From: Planctomycetota bacterium
Lineage (GTDB): Bacteria; Planctomycetota; JAJSAM01; JAJVHW01
Assembly: GCA_021776825.1 (NCBI GenBank)
Contig: JAJFFG010000004.1
Span: forward strand, 62,001-126,000
Reading direction: 5' to 3'
DNA: 64,000 bases
In this document: positions 33,179 through 41,659 of the stretch, one piece after another
Position numbering within the stretch: the stretch's first letter is position 1
How the letters are laid out: each line of letters opens with the position of its first letter
Made by a program: the position numbers and the translations under genes
The notes under the pieces: generated by a model
Database searches by the model: none
Told to the model about the DNA's origin: nothing
The model's input: only the letters and a program-made list of their open reading frames with translations

Positions 33179-33745
33179 GTGAAGATCCCCAACATCCTGT
33201 CCCTCTGCCGCCTGCTCGGCGCCCCGCTCTTCCTGTGGGCGTTCCTGGCGGACACCCCGTCGTCGCGCTGGTGGGCTCTCGGGCTCGTCGTGACGTTCGA
33301 GATCACGGACCTGCTCGATGGGTTCGTCGCACGCCGCTACGCGCAGGTGAGCCAACTCGGCAAGATCCTGGACCCCCTGGCGGACTCGGTCAGCCGGTTC
33401 ACCGTCTTCCTCGGGTTCCTCGTGCTGGGCTACGCCTCGGTGTGGGCGATCGCGTTGATCTTCTATCGCGACTCCATCGTCTCGACCGTCCGCATACTCG
33501 CGGCCAGCCAGGGCGTGATTGTCGCTGCCCGCTGGAGCGGCAAGCTGAAGGCGATCGTCCAGGGCTCGGCCATCGCCGTCATCCTCGGGGCGAGCTGCTT
33601 CCGCGAGACGCTCGGGCTGACGGACGCGGCGCTGAAGGACCAACTCGCGTGGCCGGTGATGTGGGTGGTGGCCGCCGTGACGATGCTGTCGATGGTGGAT
33701 TACGTGGTCGGGAACCGCGGGATGCTCGCGAAGCTCGACCGGTAG
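33179..33745 (+). CDS. CDP-alcohol phosphatidyltransferase, PgsA-like
   Basis: The 188-aa membrane protein starts at GTG 33179 with KIPNILSLCRLLGAPLFLWA. The full catalytic signature D..DG..AR........G...D...D is present as DLLDGFVARRYAQVSQLGK followed by ILDPLADS. The family joins CDP-diacylglycerol to an alcohol; size and start fit PgsA (phosphatidylglycerophosphate synthase). PgpA, the next enzyme, is at 9.8 kb. Other alcohol acceptors cannot be excluded. Confidence 0.85.
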   Translation: MKIPNILSLCRLLGAPLFLWAFLADTPSSRWWALGLVVTFEITDLLDGFVARRYAQVSQLGKILDPLADSVSRFTVFLGFLVLGYASVWAIALIFYRDSIVSTVRILAASQGVIVAARWSGKLKAIVQGSAIAVILGASCFRETLGLTDAALKDQLAWPVMWVVAAVTMLSMVDYVVGNRGMLAKLDR

Positions 33746-33753
33746 TCGGCGGG

Positions 33754-34143
33754 GTCACGTCGATTGCATCGCCCGTCGTAGGTGGGCGCGCGTCGGGGGC
33801 ATGTGGCAATCGCCGCGCCTCCCGTGTTTCTGGTCGGCTCCGCGGCTGCGTCTGCTCTCACGCGAGAGCCATCCCCTCGGTCGCAGCCTTGCGTGGCCTC
33901 ATCTCCCGCGTCACGGCGCCTGCGCTGACGCGCAACCGCCGCGCCCCGGGGTCACGTCGATTGCTGGCGGTTGATTGGTGACACGCATCGGGGCATGCGG
34001 CAATCGTCGCGCCTCCCGTGTTTCTGGTCGGCTCCGCGGCTGCGTCTGCTCCCACTCGAGAGCCATCCCCTCGGTCGCAGCCTTGCGTGGCCTCATCTCC
34101 CGCGTCACGGCGCCTGCGCTGACGCGCAACCGCCGCGCCCCGG
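33754..34143 (+). repeat. Two head-to-tail ~195-bp repeats (left arm of the large inverted repeat)
   Basis: Unit A (33754-33950) and unit B (33951-34143) both start GTCACGTCGATTGC and share long blocks, e.g. GCGCCTCCCGTGTTTCTGGT, CCCTCGGTCGCAGCCTTGCG and CTCATCTCCCGCGTCACGGC. Both end at CAACCGCCGCGCCCCGG. No reading frame in them looks like a gene. Confidence 0.75.
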
Positions 34144-34729
34144 GTGAGGATCCGGACGCGTGGGGTGTCCCCCAATCCGACGGGTCCGCGTCGTCAATGC
34201 CGTCGGCCAAGCGGATCCCGTCGTACGGGCGGATCTCCTGATCCGCCCCCGCCGACACGCGTTGCATTCTCGATGGCGCCTGATGGTGCGATTCGCACGA
34301 TCCACGTCGAATGCGCGGCCACGGGGCGACGGCGTCCATTCGATCGCGGTGGGGGGATGCGTGTGGCAGCACCGTCGACCGATGGCCGTCCTAGTGACGT
34401 GAGTCGTTCGCGGAGCGCCGGCGATCCCGCCTCGCCCCCCCAACCCGAGCGGGCGGGGCGGATCAGGAGATCCGCCCGTACGACCCCAATGAGGTGGCGC
34501 GCGTCGGGGATCGGATTGGCGCCCCGCGCGGCGGAATGCGGCAATGGGCGGGACCCCCAGCATCGACCGATGGCGGCCCGAGTCACGAGGGTCGTCCGCG
34601 ATGCGCCAGTGGACCGGCCTCGCGCGCACGACCCCAGCGGGCGGGGCGGACCACGGGGTCCGCCCCTACGGCGCCGTCGACGTCGCGGACCCGGTGGATT
34701 GGAGGAGACGACACCCATCCGGATCCCCA
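34144..34729. repeat. Centre of the large inverted repeat, with palindromic REP-like elements
   Basis: The left edge GTGAGGATCCGGACGCG has its inverted partner near 34720 (ATCCGGATCCCCACCC). Palindromic GGGCGGATC..GATCCGCCC motifs lie at about 34220-34245, 34455-34480 and 34650-34672. Two direct copies of a segment containing CGACCGATGGC (about 34375 and 34563) lie between them. A related segment occurs at 43.94 kb. No gene is seen. Confidence 0.65.
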
Positions 34730-35118
34730 CCCGGGGCGCGCTGGTTGCGCCCGAGCGCAAGCAGCGTGACGCGGGAGATGAGGCCACGCAAGGCTGCGAC
34801 CGAGAGGATGGCTCTCGAGTGAGAGCCAACGCAGCCGCGGAGCCGACCAGAAACATGGGAGGCGCGGCGATTGCCGCAGGTCCCGATGCCCGTCACCAAC
34901 CCACGACCAGCGATCGACGTGACCCCGGGGCGGGGCGGTTGCGCGTCAGCGCAAGCGCCGTGACGCGGGGAATGCGTGCGCGCAGGTCCTCGACCGGCGC
35001 CGGTGGCTCTCGCGTGACGCGCGACGAGACCGAGCACACGCCAGACAACAACGGAGGCGCGGCGATTGCCGCAGGTCCCGATGCCCGTCACCAACCAACC
35101 GCCCGCAATCGCCGTGAC
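34730..35118 (-). repeat. Two inverted ~195-bp repeats (right arm of the large inverted repeat)
   Basis: Unit C (34730-34923) and unit D (34924-35118) are reverse complements of units A and B, with blocks such as GAGATGAGGCCACGCAAGGC and GGCGCGGCGATTGCCGCAGG. Both end in a GTGAC that complements the GTCAC start of the unit. Unit D is more diverged in its middle (34970-35050). Confidence 0.7.
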
Positions 35119-35127
35119 CGCCCACGA

Positions 35128-35162
35128 GCAGAGGCCCCGTTCCAAGAGAACGGAGCCTCTGC
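35128..35162. terminator. Strong hairpin, possible end of a small transcript
   Basis: GCAGAGGC-C-CCGTTC and GAACGG-A-GCCTCTGC pair over 14 of 15 positions around a 5-base loop CAAGA. It is the strongest hairpin in this region and lies just outside repeat unit D. No U-tract follows on the minus strand, so stopping activity is uncertain. Confidence 0.5.
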
Positions 35163-35199
35163 GTGTCAGTGCTGCCCGCCGTTGGGCAAGCCCGTCAGC

Positions 35200-35238
35200 C
35201 TACCCGGCGGACAGCCTCGTACTTAAGCCACTGGTCAT
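35200..35238 (-). CDS. 12-codon ORF with strong ribosome-binding site
   Basis: ATG 35238 reads MTSGLSTRLSAG and stops at TAG 35200-35202. GAGGAGGTGA ends two bases before the ATG, a near-perfect Shine-Dalgarno sequence, far stronger than at most genes in the window. The end of the ORF overlaps one arm of an RNA stem. It could be a leader peptide, but no biosynthetic gene follows. Confidence 0.35.
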   Translation of the reverse strand: MTSGLSTRLSAG

Positions 35239-35384
35239 GGTCACCTCCTCTCCAGCGAGACCGCCCCGGTGGGCTCGGAGCCCCTTGCAGACGACCTCTG
35301 GCCATCCCATCGGGCTCCGTGGCAGGAGGTTCGTCAGGGAGAGTGCCAGCGCCGCGCACGACTGCGCGACGACCTTGCCCTAGC

Positions 35385-35413
35385 AAGATACCACTGGGCG
35401 AGAGGGTGCGAAA
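35385..35413 (-). promoter_or_regulatory. Putative sigma-70-type promoter for the small transcript
   Basis: On the minus strand TTTCGC (35408-35413) and TATCTT (35385-35390) are spaced by 17 bases. The -10 is a good match, the -35 is weak. It reads towards the 12-codon ORF and lies 45 bp after the end of the metalloprotease-like gene. Confidence 0.3.
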
Positions 35414-35458
35414 GCCCCTACATGCTGGGGTCGATCGCGAGCGCACCACAACCGGTCG

Positions 35459-36583
35459 CTACTCGTCCGACTTGATGGCGCGAAGAAGGCGCGCGACGAC
35501 GTCGCGCTGCGTGTCTCCGAACGCCCGCACCACGAGCGATCCGCGCCGCTTGGTGGGGGCCTCGGCGGCGGCGGCGGCGACGTAGCGGTGGGCGGAGTCG
35601 TCGTCGGTGAACGCGAGCACCGCGGCGTTCGTCCGCGCGGTCAGGACCTGCGACCCGCCGGTGAATCCGGCGAACACGAGCGCCGCCTGGTCGGCCCCGA
35701 GGCGGTCGGTGTAGCGCGCTCTCAGGTGGAGCTCGCTGATCGGGTGCGCGCCCTCTGCGAGCCCCGCCCGGCGCAGCACCTCGAGCGGCCGCGCGTCGGC
35801 CTCGGCGTCGGGCCATCGCGCCGGCTGGCAGACGTGATGTGTGAAGCGCGGCGGTTCGCGGAGCGCGCGATCAGCGAGCTCGCGGCCGTCGCGTTCGACG
35901 AGCGCCTTCACGAACCTCGCGCCGAGCTCGTACGTGAGGCGCAGCGTCCACGTCTGCATCCCCCGCGGATCGCTGCCGCCCGGGAGAATCCACGTGGCGT
36001 CCGCCGGCACCTTCGCCGCGACGGCGGCCAGACGGCCGAAGTGCACCGCGCGCCCCTCGACGACCATCGCTCGGGCCCGCAGCGACTCGATGTCCTCTGC
36101 TCCGGAGAAGAGCGCGGCGAGATCGAAGCGCTGGTCGTCCAGCGCGTGCACGGCTTCATGCGCCAGGACGGCCCGGAGGAGGTCGTTGGCCCGCGACGCC
36201 GGGAAGCCGGCTGCTTCGCGCTGCACGTCGAAGCTCTCGCGGACGAGGATCACCGCCTTCTCCGAGGCGCTGTAGCGGGCGAGACACGACGCGACGCTGC
36301 TGCGCGCCGAGGTACGCACGAGGGTGCCGCGCTGACCCTCGGTCGCTCCGGGGTAGCGCCGCGCGATCTCCGCACCGAGGTCCCTCGCGAACGCGCGTTC
36401 GGCCTCGCGGGCCTCCATGACGATCGCCCGCGGCGGCGTCTCGAACGTCGCTTCGCAGGCCGCCTCGACGAACGGCGCCAGCGTCGCGAGCATGTCGTTG
36501 GCCTGCTCGACGACGTGCCGCTCTTCGGCGGGAGACGAGACCGTCAATCCGATCAGGAGGAGTCCGGCGAGCACGCGACGCAT
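35459..36583 (-). CDS. Exported HExxH protein, putative metallopeptidase
   Basis: The 374-aa protein has a signal peptide (RRVLAGLLLIGLTVSSPA). At about residues 140-155 it contains LLRAVLAHEAVHALDDQRFD, a gluzincin-type HExxH in a helix. A possible third ligand Glu lies about 30 residues on, in RARAMVVEGRAVHFG. The C-terminal ~110 residues form a mixed region (DQAALVFAGFTGGSQVLTAR). I do not recognise a named family, and peptidase activity is inferred from the motif. It stands alone, 103 bp after ftcD. Confidence 0.6.
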   Translation of the reverse strand: MRRVLAGLLLIGLTVSSPAEERHVVEQANDMLATLAPFVEAACEATFETPPRAIVMEAREAERAFARDLGAEIARRYPGATEGQRGTLVRTSARSSVASCLARYSASEKAVILVRESFDVQREAAGFPASRANDLLRAVLAHEAVHALDDQRFDLAALFSGAEDIESLRARAMVVEGRAVHFGRLAAVAAKVPADATWILPGGSDPRGMQTWTLRLTYELGARFVKALVERDGRELADRALREPPRFTHHVCQPARWPDAEADARPLEVLRRAGLAEGAHPISELHLRARYTDRLGADQAALVFAGFTGGSQVLTARTNAAVLAFTDDDSAHRYVAAAAAEAPTKRRGSLVVRAFGDTQRDVVARLLRAIKSDE

Positions 36584-36686
36584 GGGCTCACCGTAGCGTG
36601 ACGCGTCTCGCTCGTGTCACCGACCGGCGCGGCCACCAAACAGAGCGGGCCGTAGCAGAGCAGGCTCCGATCAGAGTCGGCCTCGA

Positions 36687-38201
36687 TCAGAGCAGGCCAG
36701 TCGCCTCGAGTGCGCTCCGCTCGAGTTCCTCCGCCCGACGCGCCAGCGCCTCGGCCTGAGAACTCATCTCCTGCCGCAGGTCGAGGTCCTTCACCGACGG
36801 GAGGTTGATGCGCACGTTCAACTCGGCAGCGCGCAGGGCCGCGCGGGCGAGCAGCGCGCCGACACCGCCGTCGGACGCCGCGTTCCGGTTGCCCTTGCGG
36901 GCGGCTGCAGCGGCGAGTTCCATGACCGCGATGCAGCGTCGCATCGTGTCGAGCGGGATCTCGGCGGCGACGATCGCAGCGCGGCCCATCGCCTCGCGGC
37001 GGACGGCCTTCTCCTCGTCGGTTGCCTTCGGCATCTTCAACGCCGTCATGAAGGCGGCGTACGCCTCGGCGTCCGTCTTGATCAGTGTCTCGAGCTCGGA
37101 CTGCAGCGCGACGGACTGCGCGCGGATCGCGACCATCTCGTCCTCGACGGCGGCGTACTTCTCACGGCCCACCGTGAGGTTCGTGACCATCGCGACGAGC
37201 GCCGCTCCGGCGGCGCCGACGAGCGCCGCAGCCGACCCGCCACCCGGCGTGGGAGACGCGCTCTGCAGCGCGTCGAGGAACGGGCCGCACGACTCCAGCG
37301 GACCGCGCTCCGGCAGGTGGTTCTCGATGATCTCGTCGCCGCTCCAGCCGGCGGGCTTCGTCATGTCGACGAAGGACTGCGTGACGGCCGCCTGCGGGAT
37401 GAGGCCGATGACCTCGCTCTCGAGGATGCCGACGCCCTCGGCCGCCGCCATGTCGCGGATCTCCGCGAACGCGCGTCCGGGCGAGGTCTTGCGGTAGTCG
37501 ACAAGGTTCATGGACACCTGCGCGAGGTCACGGTCCTCGAGGTGAAAGCCCATCGACTTCACGCCCGGCAGACCGCCGTTCTTCTCACGGATGGTGGAGC
37601 CGATCTTCTTCGCGAGCGCGACGTCGTTCGAGTCGAGATTGACGTTGTAGGCGACGAGGAAGAAGCGCGCTCCGATGGCCGTCGCGCCGGCGCTCTCGTG
37701 GATCGCGTGCGGGCCGAAGTCGGGCTCCTTGAAGGGATCGGTGCCGATCTGATCGCGCAGGCCTTCGAACTGTCCCTTGCGGATCTTCGGCAGGCTGCGG
37801 CGGTCGTTGCGCACGGCGGCGGCCTCGTACAGGAAGACGGGGATGCTCAGTTGCTCGCCGACGCGCGCGGCGACGGCGCGCGCGGCATCCGCGGCCTCCT
37901 CCATCGTCGTGTCGCCGAGCGGGACAAACGGACAGACGTCGGTCGCGCCCATCCGCGGATGCGCGCCCTCATGCGCTCGGAGGTCGATCAGCTCAGCGGC
38001 CTTCTCGATGCACCGGAACGCGGCCTCCTGAGCCGCGGCGATCTCGCCGACGAACGTCACGACGGCGCGGTTGTGGTCCGCGTCCATCTCCTGCCCGACG
38101 AGGTTCACGCCTGGAACGGCCGCGATAGCGGCGCAGATGGCGTCGATGACCTCGGGCCGACGGCCCTCGCTGAAGTTGGGAACGCATTCGACGAGCTTCA
38201 T
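36687..38201 (-). CDS. ftcD: Bifunctional formimidoyltransferase-cyclodeaminase (FTCD)
   Basis: The 504-aa fused enzyme moves the formimino group from formiminoglutamate to tetrahydrofolate, releasing glutamate, then makes 5,10-methenyl-THF and ammonia. The N-terminal transferase (1-~295) has LVECVPNFSEGRRPEVIDAI, DADHNRAVVTFVGE with the catalytic His, and AHEGAHPRMGATDVCPFVPL. The C-terminal cyclodeaminase (~303-504) has SASPTPGGGSAAALVGAAGA and the helical bundle ending RINLPSVKDLDLRQEM. The domain order matches mammalian FTCD (541 aa). It lies 86 bp after hutI and completes histidine breakdown. Confidence 0.93.
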   Translation of the reverse strand: MKLVECVPNFSEGRRPEVIDAICAAIAAVPGVNLVGQEMDADHNRAVVTFVGEIAAAQEAAFRCIEKAAELIDLRAHEGAHPRMGATDVCPFVPLGDTTMEEAADAARAVAARVGEQLSIPVFLYEAAAVRNDRRSLPKIRKGQFEGLRDQIGTDPFKEPDFGPHAIHESAGATAIGARFFLVAYNVNLDSNDVALAKKIGSTIREKNGGLPGVKSMGFHLEDRDLAQVSMNLVDYRKTSPGRAFAEIRDMAAAEGVGILESEVIGLIPQAAVTQSFVDMTKPAGWSGDEIIENHLPERGPLESCGPFLDALQSASPTPGGGSAAALVGAAGAALVAMVTNLTVGREKYAAVEDEMVAIRAQSVALQSELETLIKTDAEAYAAFMTALKMPKATDEEKAVRREAMGRAAIVAAEIPLDTMRRCIAVMELAAAAARKGNRNAASDGGVGALLARAALRAAELNVRINLPSVKDLDLRQEMSSQAEALARRAEELERSALEATGLL

Positions 38202-38287
38202 GGGGTTCTCCTCCGGATCGCGCGGCAGTGTCGCGTCTCCGGCGCTGGGCGCCTCGGTTTCGCGCTTCTACGAGACGCTACGAGCCA

Positions 38288-39535
38288 CTACGAGACGGTG
38301 TCGCCGTGATGGATCACGGTGCGCATGTGGTTCACGCCGTGGTGATAGGGCAGCAGGCGGTGATTGGCACAGTCGGTGATGAGCAGGTCGGCGCGGTACC
38401 CGGGCTCGAGGCGGCCGACCTCGTCGCCGACGCCGATCGCGAACGCCGCGTTGCGCGTCATGGCGGCAATGGCCTCGATCGGTCGCAAGCCCAGACCGAT
38501 GCACGCGATGGTCAGCACCGCTTGCGGGTTCTCGGTCATCGACGAGCCGGGGTTGCAGTCCGTGGCCAGCGCGACGGCGCAGCCCGCGTCGATCATGCGC
38601 CGCGCGGGCGCAAAGTGGCGCATCCCGAGGAAGAACGACGTGCCCGGCAGAAGCACCGCGATGGTGTCGCTGCCGGAAAGCGCATCGATGCCGGCGTCGG
38701 ACACCTGCATCAGATGATCGGCGCTGACCGCGCCCAGCTCGACGGCCAGCTCGGCGCCGCCGGTGCCGGCGAGCTCGTCGGCGTGCACCTTCATCGCGAG
38801 GCCGTGGCGCGCGGCAGCCGCGGCGATGGTGCGCGTCTCGTCCTGCGTGAAGACGTGCTGCTCGCAGAAGACGTCGCAGAACTGGGCCAGGCGGCGCGCG
38901 GCCACTGCCGGGATCATCTCCTCGCAGACGAGCCGGATGTAGCCCTCGCGGTCATCGCGCCAGGCGTCCGGCACCTCGTGCGCTCCGAGAAACGTCCGCA
39001 CGACGTCGCCGCGATCGTCGATGGCGCCGGCGATCTCGAGTGCCAGCAGCTCCGACTCGGTCGAGAGCCCGTAGCCCGACTTCACCTCGATCGTCGTCGT
39101 TCCGTGCAGCAGCGCGCGTCGGCGCGTCGCCTGGGCTTGAGCCAGGATGTCGTCGCGCGACGTCGCCTGGAAGCGCCGTGAGGACGCGCGAATGCCGCCG
39201 CCGGCCGCAGCGATCTCCTCGTACGTGCTCCCGAGGCAGCGCAGCTCGAATTCGTCCTCGCGCGTGCGGCCGAAGACCAGGTGTGTGTGCGGGTCGACGA
39301 TGCCCGGCAGCACCACGCAACCGTCCGCGTCGAGTGTCTGCGTGGCCACGAAGCGCGCCGTGAGCTCGGCGGTCGTGCCGACGCCGACGATGCGGTCACC
39401 GCGTGTGGCGACGGCGCCGCCCTCGATGATCCCGGGAGCAGCCAGGTCGTCGCCGCGCAGCGGTCCTTCGGCGCCGGCTGCGCACGTGACGAGTTCCGAG
39501 GCGTTGACGACGAGCAGATCGGCTGGTTCCGGCAT
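38288..39535 (-). CDS. hutI: Imidazolonepropionase
   Basis: The 415-aa amidohydrolase opens the imidazolone ring to give formiminoglutamate. Metal ligands are seen in GIVDPHTHLVFGRTREDEF (HxH), KVHADELAGTGGAELA, SADHLMQV and the Asp in VALATDCNPGSSMTENPQAV. The family features SGYGLSTESELLALE and GYRADLLI are present. Length is typical. It pairs with ftcD; a MITE-like element begins 25 bp upstream of its start. Confidence 0.95.
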   Translation of the reverse strand: MPEPADLLVVNASELVTCAAGAEGPLRGDDLAAPGIIEGGAVATRGDRIVGVGTTAELTARFVATQTLDADGCVVLPGIVDPHTHLVFGRTREDEFELRCLGSTYEEIAAAGGGIRASSRRFQATSRDDILAQAQATRRRALLHGTTTIEVKSGYGLSTESELLALEIAGAIDDRGDVVRTFLGAHEVPDAWRDDREGYIRLVCEEMIPAVAARRLAQFCDVFCEQHVFTQDETRTIAAAAARHGLAMKVHADELAGTGGAELAVELGAVSADHLMQVSDAGIDALSGSDTIAVLLPGTSFFLGMRHFAPARRMIDAGCAVALATDCNPGSSMTENPQAVLTIACIGLGLRPIEAIAAMTRNAAFAIGVGDEVGRLEPGYRADLLITDCANHRLLPYHHGVNHMRTVIHHGDTVS

Positions 39536-39559
39536 CGCGCCGAGTGTACGCAGCGGGGG

Positions 39560-39797
39560 CTAGCCCGCATCGTTCAGTGCGCCACGCCTGACGGCCCCGA
39601 GCACGCGATCTCCCGCCCCGGCGACGCTCTACAACCGCATCGAGAGGGTGCATGCGCGTCTCCGAGACGAGATCTCACGCACTCGGAGCCGTCAGGACAT
39701 CGTGCGACAGGCGAACGCGAAACGTCACGGCGTTCACCTCCGCCGTTCCTCGATCTCGCCGCGATCCCGCGACGCCCTCGTGAACGATGCGGGCTAG
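39560..39797. mobile_element. MITE-like inverted-repeat element, copy 3
   Basis: 238 bp with perfect 17-bp ends CTAGCCCGCATCGTTCA (39560-39576) and TGAACGATGCGGGCTAG (39781-39797). The interior is closest to copy 4, with shared blocks GAGCACGCGATCTCCCGC and GAGATCTCACGCACTCG. No gene is inside. It fills the divergent gap between hutI and the next membrane protein gene. Confidence 0.7.
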
Positions 39798-39836
39798 GTC
39801 GACGCCGAGTGTCGTCGGGTCGGTGACACTGGTGCG

Positions 39837-40826
39837 ATGGGGGACCGACCCGGCTGGAAGCTCGGCGTGGCCGACGTCGCAGACGATGAGCCGCGCATCC
39901 CCTTCTCGGCGTTCCTCTACTGGCTGCCCGGGTTCCTGACGGCCGCAGCGATCGGTGCGGGCGCACTCGTCATCGGCGCGATCTTCGGCGACATCGGCGG
40001 CACGGCAGTTCTCGGGGGCGGCCTCTCGGTCGGAGCGGTGATCGGGTACGGGCTGCCGTTTCGACGGTGGGGCTGGGCGATCCTCATCCCGGCCGCGGTG
40101 GTCGGTGCGGTGACGGGGATGCGCATGCTCGATCCGGTCACCGGCCTCCTGTGCACGTTGGTGATCGGGTTCCTCTGCATCCCCTCCGCGATGATCGGCG
40201 CCGTGATCGGCCGTCTCGTGCGAGGCCGCGTCAAGCGGAGCGGGTTCAGCCAAGCCCACTTCCTGCCCGCGTTGCTTCTCGCTGCGGGTCTCGTCCACGG
40301 CGTCCTCTTGGAGGCGGCGTTCCGGCCCGCTCGCGGTGTCGAGGAGATCGCCACGTCGGGAATCGTTCGGGCGTCACCTGCGGTCATCTGGAGCACGCAC
40401 ATGTTCGGCGACGACGAAGTCGCACCGCCGTCCGTGCTCCGCGAGTTGGGCTTGCCGGAACCGCGAGGCTACGACGGGCGACTGAGTCGCGTCGGCGACG
40501 AGGAGGTGTGTGCGTTCGGCGATGCACGGTTGCGCCTGCGGGTTGTCGTCGCCGAGCCACCACGCGAACTGCGGTTCGTCGTGCTCGAACAGCGAGGGTT
40601 CGAGGATCGCAGCACGCAGCTCCTGGACGGCACAGTTCGCCTGGAGTCGGTGGCGGATGTGGGGACTCGCGTGACGTTCACGACGCGGCACCAACCCCTG
40701 ATCGGTCCGGCGTGGCTGTGGCGACCCCTCGAGCGGCTGTTCGCGCACGAACTGCACCGCCACGCGCTGCGCGAGGTGCGCCGCGCCGTCGGCGAACGCG
40801 TGTCAGCAGATCTCGACGACGAGTAG
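39837..40826 (+). CDS. Membrane protein with C-terminal SRPBCC-like domain
   Basis: The 329-aa protein begins MGDRPGWKLGVADVADDEPR. Four or five hydrophobic helices occupy about residues 25-165 (e.g. LTAAAIGAGALVIGAIFGDI and TGLLCTLVIGFLCIPSAMIG). The remaining ~160 residues look like a START/SRPBCC fold: SGIVRASPAVIWSTHMFGDD, the strand LRFVVLEQRGFEDRSTQLLD, and the final helix LERLFAHELHRHALREVRR. The role is unknown. Its end overlaps the convergent phosphoesterase gene by 24 bp. Confidence 0.6.
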   Translation: MGDRPGWKLGVADVADDEPRIPFSAFLYWLPGFLTAAAIGAGALVIGAIFGDIGGTAVLGGGLSVGAVIGYGLPFRRWGWAILIPAAVVGAVTGMRMLDPVTGLLCTLVIGFLCIPSAMIGAVIGRLVRGRVKRSGFSQAHFLPALLLAAGLVHGVLLEAAFRPARGVEEIATSGIVRASPAVIWSTHMFGDDEVAPPSVLRELGLPEPRGYDGRLSRVGDEEVCAFGDARLRLRVVVAEPPRELRFVVLEQRGFEDRSTQLLDGTVRLESVADVGTRVTFTTRHQPLIGPAWLWRPLERLFAHELHRHALREVRRAVGERVSADLDDE

Positions 40827-41480
40827 TTCGCGCGGACAGTTCCAACGGATCGGCACCGTATCGGCCACGCCGCGCGAGACGAGCAGCGTGGCGCCGTCTT
40901 CCTCGAAGCGCGGACCATTCCAGCGATAGACCCAGGCCGCCGGGAACTCGCGCCCGCCCCGGCGGAACGCGACCCACTGGCCGCCGTGCAGGTGGCCGGC
41001 CAGGTGCAGACGCGTGCCCGACGCGCGCGCCTTCGGCCACGCTGCAGGATTGTGTCCGCAGAGCACCGGGCCACCGCGCCCGGGCGTGCCGTCGACCGTG
41101 GTCCCGCGCACGCTGAGCGAGCCGTCCGGGAGCCACGACCCACGCGCTGAGCGGACGGCGTCGCGCACTCGTTGCGTGCCCGAGAGCACGTCGTGATTTC
41201 CGGCCACGGCGCCCACTGGGGCGATCGGGTGGAGCGCGGCGACCAGGGCGTGCAATCCCGGCAGCGCCGCCGGTCGATCGACGAGATCTCCACCGAGCAG
41301 GATCGCGTCGGGCTCCCAGCGCTGGGCCGCGGCCACGAGCAGTTCGGGGACGTTCCGAGTCCAGCGCCAGCCGAGGTGCAGGTCGCTCGCGTAGAGCAGC
41401 CGGAGCGGCGCGTGCACGCCGAGGCGAACCGACTCGTGCCGGATCGCGAGCTCCTTCGACGCGCCGACGACGACCCTCAC
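40803..41480 (-). CDS. Metallophosphoesterase
   Basis: The 225-aa protein has all calcineurin-like metal-site motifs in order: LLYASDLHLGWRW (DxH), ILLGGDLVDRP (GDxxD), AVAGNHDVLSG (GNHD), VLCGHNP and HLAGHLHGGQWVAFR (GHLHGGQ). The fold hydrolyses phosphoesters with a di-metal centre; similar short proteins include UDP-diacylglucosamine and cyclic-nucleotide hydrolases. The start is GTG 41480, overlapping the upstream stop (GTGA), which indicates coupling to the 60-aa ORF. Confidence 0.88.
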   Translation of the reverse strand: MRVVVGASKELAIRHESVRLGVHAPLRLLYASDLHLGWRWTRNVPELLVAAAQRWEPDAILLGGDLVDRPAALPGLHALVAALHPIAPVGAVAGNHDVLSGTQRVRDAVRSARGSWLPDGSLSVRGTTVDGTPGRGGPVLCGHNPAAWPKARASGTRLHLAGHLHGGQWVAFRRGGREFPAAWVYRWNGPRFEEDGATLLVSRGVADTVPIRWNCPRELLVVEIC

Positions 41481-41659
41481 GGGCTTGACCTCCTGCGCTC
41501 GTACCAGAGCCGGACGGCGAGACAGCCGACACACCACGAACGCACGCGGCCGAGTCCCCTCAGCTCACCCGTCCGCATCACGGGCCGGAACCCGACGCTC
41601 GGGACGAAGAGCGGGGCCAGATCGGCGAAGTGCAGCGGCGTGGCCCGGTGGCGCGACAT
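41477..41659 (-). CDS. Small protein of unknown function
   Basis: The 60-aa ORF reads MSRHRATPLHFADLAPLFVP and ends RSWCVGCLAVRLWYERRRSS plus P. It shares a GTGA overlap with the metallophosphoesterase start, the main reason to believe it is translated. The C-terminal CVGCLAVRLWYERRR resembles an amphipathic membrane-binding helix. It may be a remnant of a longer protein, since the SGNH gene upstream is damaged. Confidence 0.4.
   Translation of the reverse strand: MSRHRATPLHFADLAPLFVPSVGFRPVMRTGELRGLGRVRSWCVGCLAVRLWYERRRSSP

Larger units (their letters stand above)
35128..35378 (-). ncRNA. Candidate small structured transcript with a 12-codon ORF
   Basis: On the minus strand a promoter-like pair (35385-35413), a perfect ribosome-binding site (GAGGAGGTGA, 35241-35250), a 12-codon ORF (35200-35238), a second hairpin and a strong final hairpin (35128-35162) follow in order over ~250 nt. 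An 11-bp stem joins GCTGTCCGCCG at the end of the ORF (35205-35215) with CGGCGGGCAGC (35171-35181), around an inner GGGCTTGCCC hairpin. This is the layout of a leader or attenuator, but no gene follows it. Assignment as an RNA gene is inference. Confidence 0.35.

Noticed and set aside
34294..34860. Long open frames in the large inverted repeat (e.g. 34144-35226)
   Set aside because: Frames are open in several registers on both strands, contain the repeats in Arg/Pro/Thr-rich form, and have no homology.
33754..35118. CRISPR array
   Set aside because: Repeats are ~195 bp and partly inverted with no regular short spacers; no cas gene in the window.
35128..35162. Definite rho-independent terminator
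   Set aside because: The stem is strong but no U-tract follows on the minus strand, so it is given only as possible.
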